Under the pieces are notes generated by a model. That model made no database searches. It saw nothing but the letters and a program-made list of their open reading frames with translations, and was not told the origin of the DNA. From JBEKJU01 sp050011095 (GTDB lineage Bacteria; Desulfobacterota; Syntrophorhabdia; Syntrophorhabdales; WCHB1-27), in assembly GCA_050011095.1 (NCBI GenBank), contig JBEKJU010000174.1, positions 1 through 7,718 on the forward strand: DNA of 7,718 nt, read 5' to 3'. Made by a program: the position numbers and the translations under genes. Shown here one piece after another: positions 6,872-7,718 of this stretch; positions within the stretch are counted from its first letter, which is position 1, and the number at the start of each line of letters is the position of its first letter.

Positions 6872-6928
6872 AGAAATCCCCCCTTCAATAGTACCGATCG
6901 TCTCAATCGGACGACGACCCTCTTATAG

Positions 6929-6957
6929 GCGTTTCACAAGGATCAGTCTTGAAACGC
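6929..6957. repeat. Inverted repeat in the untranslated leader of the ligase mRNA
   Basis: Perfect 8-bp arms GCGTTTCA (6929-6936) and TGAAACGC (6950-6957) flank 13 nt; an alternative fold pairs 6 bp, bulges 2 nt and adds CAAG/CTTG. It lies about 60-90 nt before the ligase start and well downstream of the predicted transcription start. It could be a leader hairpin or a second protein-binding site. No T-run follows on the minus strand, so it is not an intrinsic terminator. Confidence 0.45.
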
Positions 6958-7014
6958 GTGTGTGGATAGATCTCTCAACCTCGACAGCCTTATTACGAAA
7001 ATCCCCTTTTTAAT

Positions 7015-7032
7015 AGAGCAAGCGCTCGCTCT
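7015..7032. promoter_or_regulatory. Candidate TetR-family operator palindrome
   Basis: An 18-bp palindrome, AGAGCAAGCGCTCGCTCT, in which 8 of 9 base pairs are symmetric (7020/7027 is the mismatch), centred between 7023 and 7024. AGCGCT-centred palindromes of this size are common operators of TetR/AcrR repressors of acyl-CoA metabolism. It starts about 10 nt after the -10 element on the minus strand, covering the predicted initially transcribed region, a position suited to repression. A second, overlapping small palindrome CTCTC-TG-GAGAG lies at 7029-7040. The likely binder is the regulator encoded just upstream; this is inferred from position and symmetry. Confidence 0.6.
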
Positions 7033-7041
7033 CTGGAGAGG

Positions 7042-7070
7042 ACTGTATCAACTTGCATTTTTTTTGTCAA
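7042..7070 (-). promoter_or_regulatory. Sigma-70-type promoter for the ligase-led operon
   Basis: On the minus strand a perfect -35 hexamer TTGACA (7070-7065) is followed after 17 nt by TACAGT (7047-7042, four of six matches to TATAAT) carrying an extended -10 TG element at 7050-7049. The spacer contains an A8 tract. The predicted transcription start is near 7035, giving a leader of about 165 nt. AAGTACTT, a short perfect palindrome at 7069-7076, overlaps the upstream edge of the -35. Confidence 0.65.
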
Positions 7071-7190
7071 GTACTTTTTATACACACCTGCTTACTCCCT
7101 CAATTTCGCCTCGGGCAGCAGGGGGAAATGCATGGTGGCGTCAGCCGGACACGGGACTATGGTAGTTCGGCTTGTTTCGAGGAATGTGGA

Positions 7191-7222
7191 TAAAACGAAA
7201 GTCAGGAAACTCCGCTGACTTT
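7191..7222 (-). terminator. Probable Rho-independent terminator of the TetR-type gene
   Basis: On the minus strand, arms AAAGTCAG (7222-7215) and CTGACTTT (7205-7198) form an 8-bp stem with a 9-nt loop, followed by CGTTTTAT. It lies about 43 nt after the regulator's stop codon. The stem is only moderately GC-rich and the T tract is short, so termination may be partial. It would separate the regulator transcript from the ligase operon promoter. Confidence 0.55.
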
Positions 7223-7264
7223 TCTACTGGAGGATGTATGGGGTTAATTGGATCAGCCAAAAGG

Positions 7265-7718
7265 CTACTCGGTGGAGATGCCTAATCCCTTCAAAATAAA
7301 ATCAATCGAAGAATTGATATTTTCTTCCAACGATCGATCGGCAACAGTCCACCCCCGCAAGGGCAAAAACAGCGTCACCTGCTCGACCATGCTGGCGGCA
7401 AAACTCAAATCCATCTCATTGTGCTTGAATTTATCCACTTCAGACAGCATTCTTCGCCAGTAGCAAAGGACGTGATCAGAGTCCATTTTCAAAACCAACC
7501 TGAGATGTTCCGCGTCCAGGTATTTGCTTTCTGTAAAGATGAACTGGATGAGCCTCTTATTCGCGACCACGAACCTTAAGGTGTGACGGAGCGCTTCCCG
7601 CAGCCGCTTGGCCGGGTCTTTCACTTTTTCTGTATCGGAATGTTGCATATGCTCAAGCCAGAGCTTGTTCATGTGCTCAAACACCAGATACAGAACGTCG
7701 TCCTTCGACGATATGTAG
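7265..7718 (-). CDS. TetR/AcrR-family transcriptional regulator, C-terminal part
   Basis: The last 150 residues of a TetR-type repressor; the 5' end and most of the helix-turn-helix domain lie beyond the right edge. The frame is open through the edge and enters with YISSKDDVLYLVFEHMNKLW, which matches the end of the TetR DNA-binding domain (the Y-x-x-S-K-x-x-L segment running into helix 4). The rest is an all-helical ligand-binding and dimerisation domain, including RLREALRHTLRFVVANKRLIQ and IFTESKYLDAEHLRLVL, similar in style to regulators of fatty-acid or acyl-CoA degradation. It is encoded just upstream of, and in the same direction as, the ligase operon, whose promoter carries a palindrome suited to such a dimer. 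The likely effector is an acyl-CoA made by the cluster (inference). Confidence 0.88.
   Translation of the reverse strand, partial: YISSKDDVLYLVFEHMNKLWLEHMQHSDTEKVKDPAKRLREALRHTLRFVVANKRLIQFIFTESKYLDAEHLRLVLKMDSDHVLCYWRRMLSEVDKFKHNEMDLSFAASMVEQVTLFLPLRGWTVADRSLEENINSSIDFILKGLGISTE

Larger units (their letters stand above)
6872..7264. other. 393-bp intergenic control region between tetR-type gene and acyl-CoA ligase
   Basis: No convincing protein-coding frame on either strand. Going leftward it holds a terminator-like hairpin after the regulator gene, a non-descript stretch of about 115 bp, a promoter with a T8/A8 tract in its spacer, a palindromic operator candidate, and an untranslated leader of about 165 nt with an inverted repeat before the ligase ribosome site. 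Confidence 0.75.

Noticed and set aside
1..7718. Search by eye for CRISPR arrays, tRNA or rRNA genes, insertion-sequence ends, attachment sites and tandem repeats
   Set aside because: No regularly spaced repeats, tRNA-like arms, transposase frames or long terminal inverted repeats were found.

Overview
The window is one leftward (minus-strand) catabolic gene cluster for a carboxylic acid that is activated to its CoA thioester and shortened by beta-oxidation. Base composition (mid-50s % GC by eye), strong GGAGG-type ribosome sites, and the mix of a FadD-like ligase, an acyl-CoA dehydrogenase, an HMG-CoA-synthase-like/DUF35 fusion, an SCP-x-type thiolase and a GPR1/FUN34/YaaH transporter suggest an anaerobic fatty-acid- or aromatic-acid-degrading bacterium of the Desulfobacterota (Deltaproteobacteria), possibly syntrophic. 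That assignment is an inference from gene content and protein style, not from a marker gene.

Layout in the direction of transcription (right to left). 7718-7265: a TetR/AcrR regulator whose N-terminal DNA-binding domain lies outside the window. 7264-6872: a 393-bp non-coding region with a probable terminator for the regulator, a good sigma-70-type promoter reading into the cluster, a near-perfect 18-bp palindrome just downstream of its -10, and a further inverted repeat in the leader. 6871-5210: acyl-CoA ligase. 5134-3974: acyl-CoA dehydrogenase. 3894-2467: HMG-CoA-synthase-like domain fused to a zinc-ribbon/OB-fold DUF35 domain. 2450-1240: SCP-x-type thiolase broken by a single -1 type frameshift near 2089-2093. 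1211-444: enoyl-CoA hydratase. 296-1: start of a GPR1/FUN34/YaaH-family transporter that runs off the left edge. Gaps between genes are 16 to 147 bp and all point the same way, so an operon led by the ligase is likely.

How the parts could work together: the ligase makes the acyl-CoA, the dehydrogenase makes the enoyl-CoA, the hydratase adds water, and the thiolase with its DUF35 partner cleaves the 3-oxoacyl-CoA. The transporter could move the acetate produced, or the substrate. No 3-hydroxyacyl-CoA dehydrogenase is present in the window. The upstream TetR protein probably represses the cluster through the palindrome and is released by an acyl-CoA.

Most notable points: the HMG-CoA-synthase-like domain keeps its cysteine but appears to have lost the catalytic Glu and His; the thiolase is frameshifted yet keeps all catalytic residues; the 3-hydroxyacyl-CoA oxidation step is missing; and the promoter/operator arrangement is clear.
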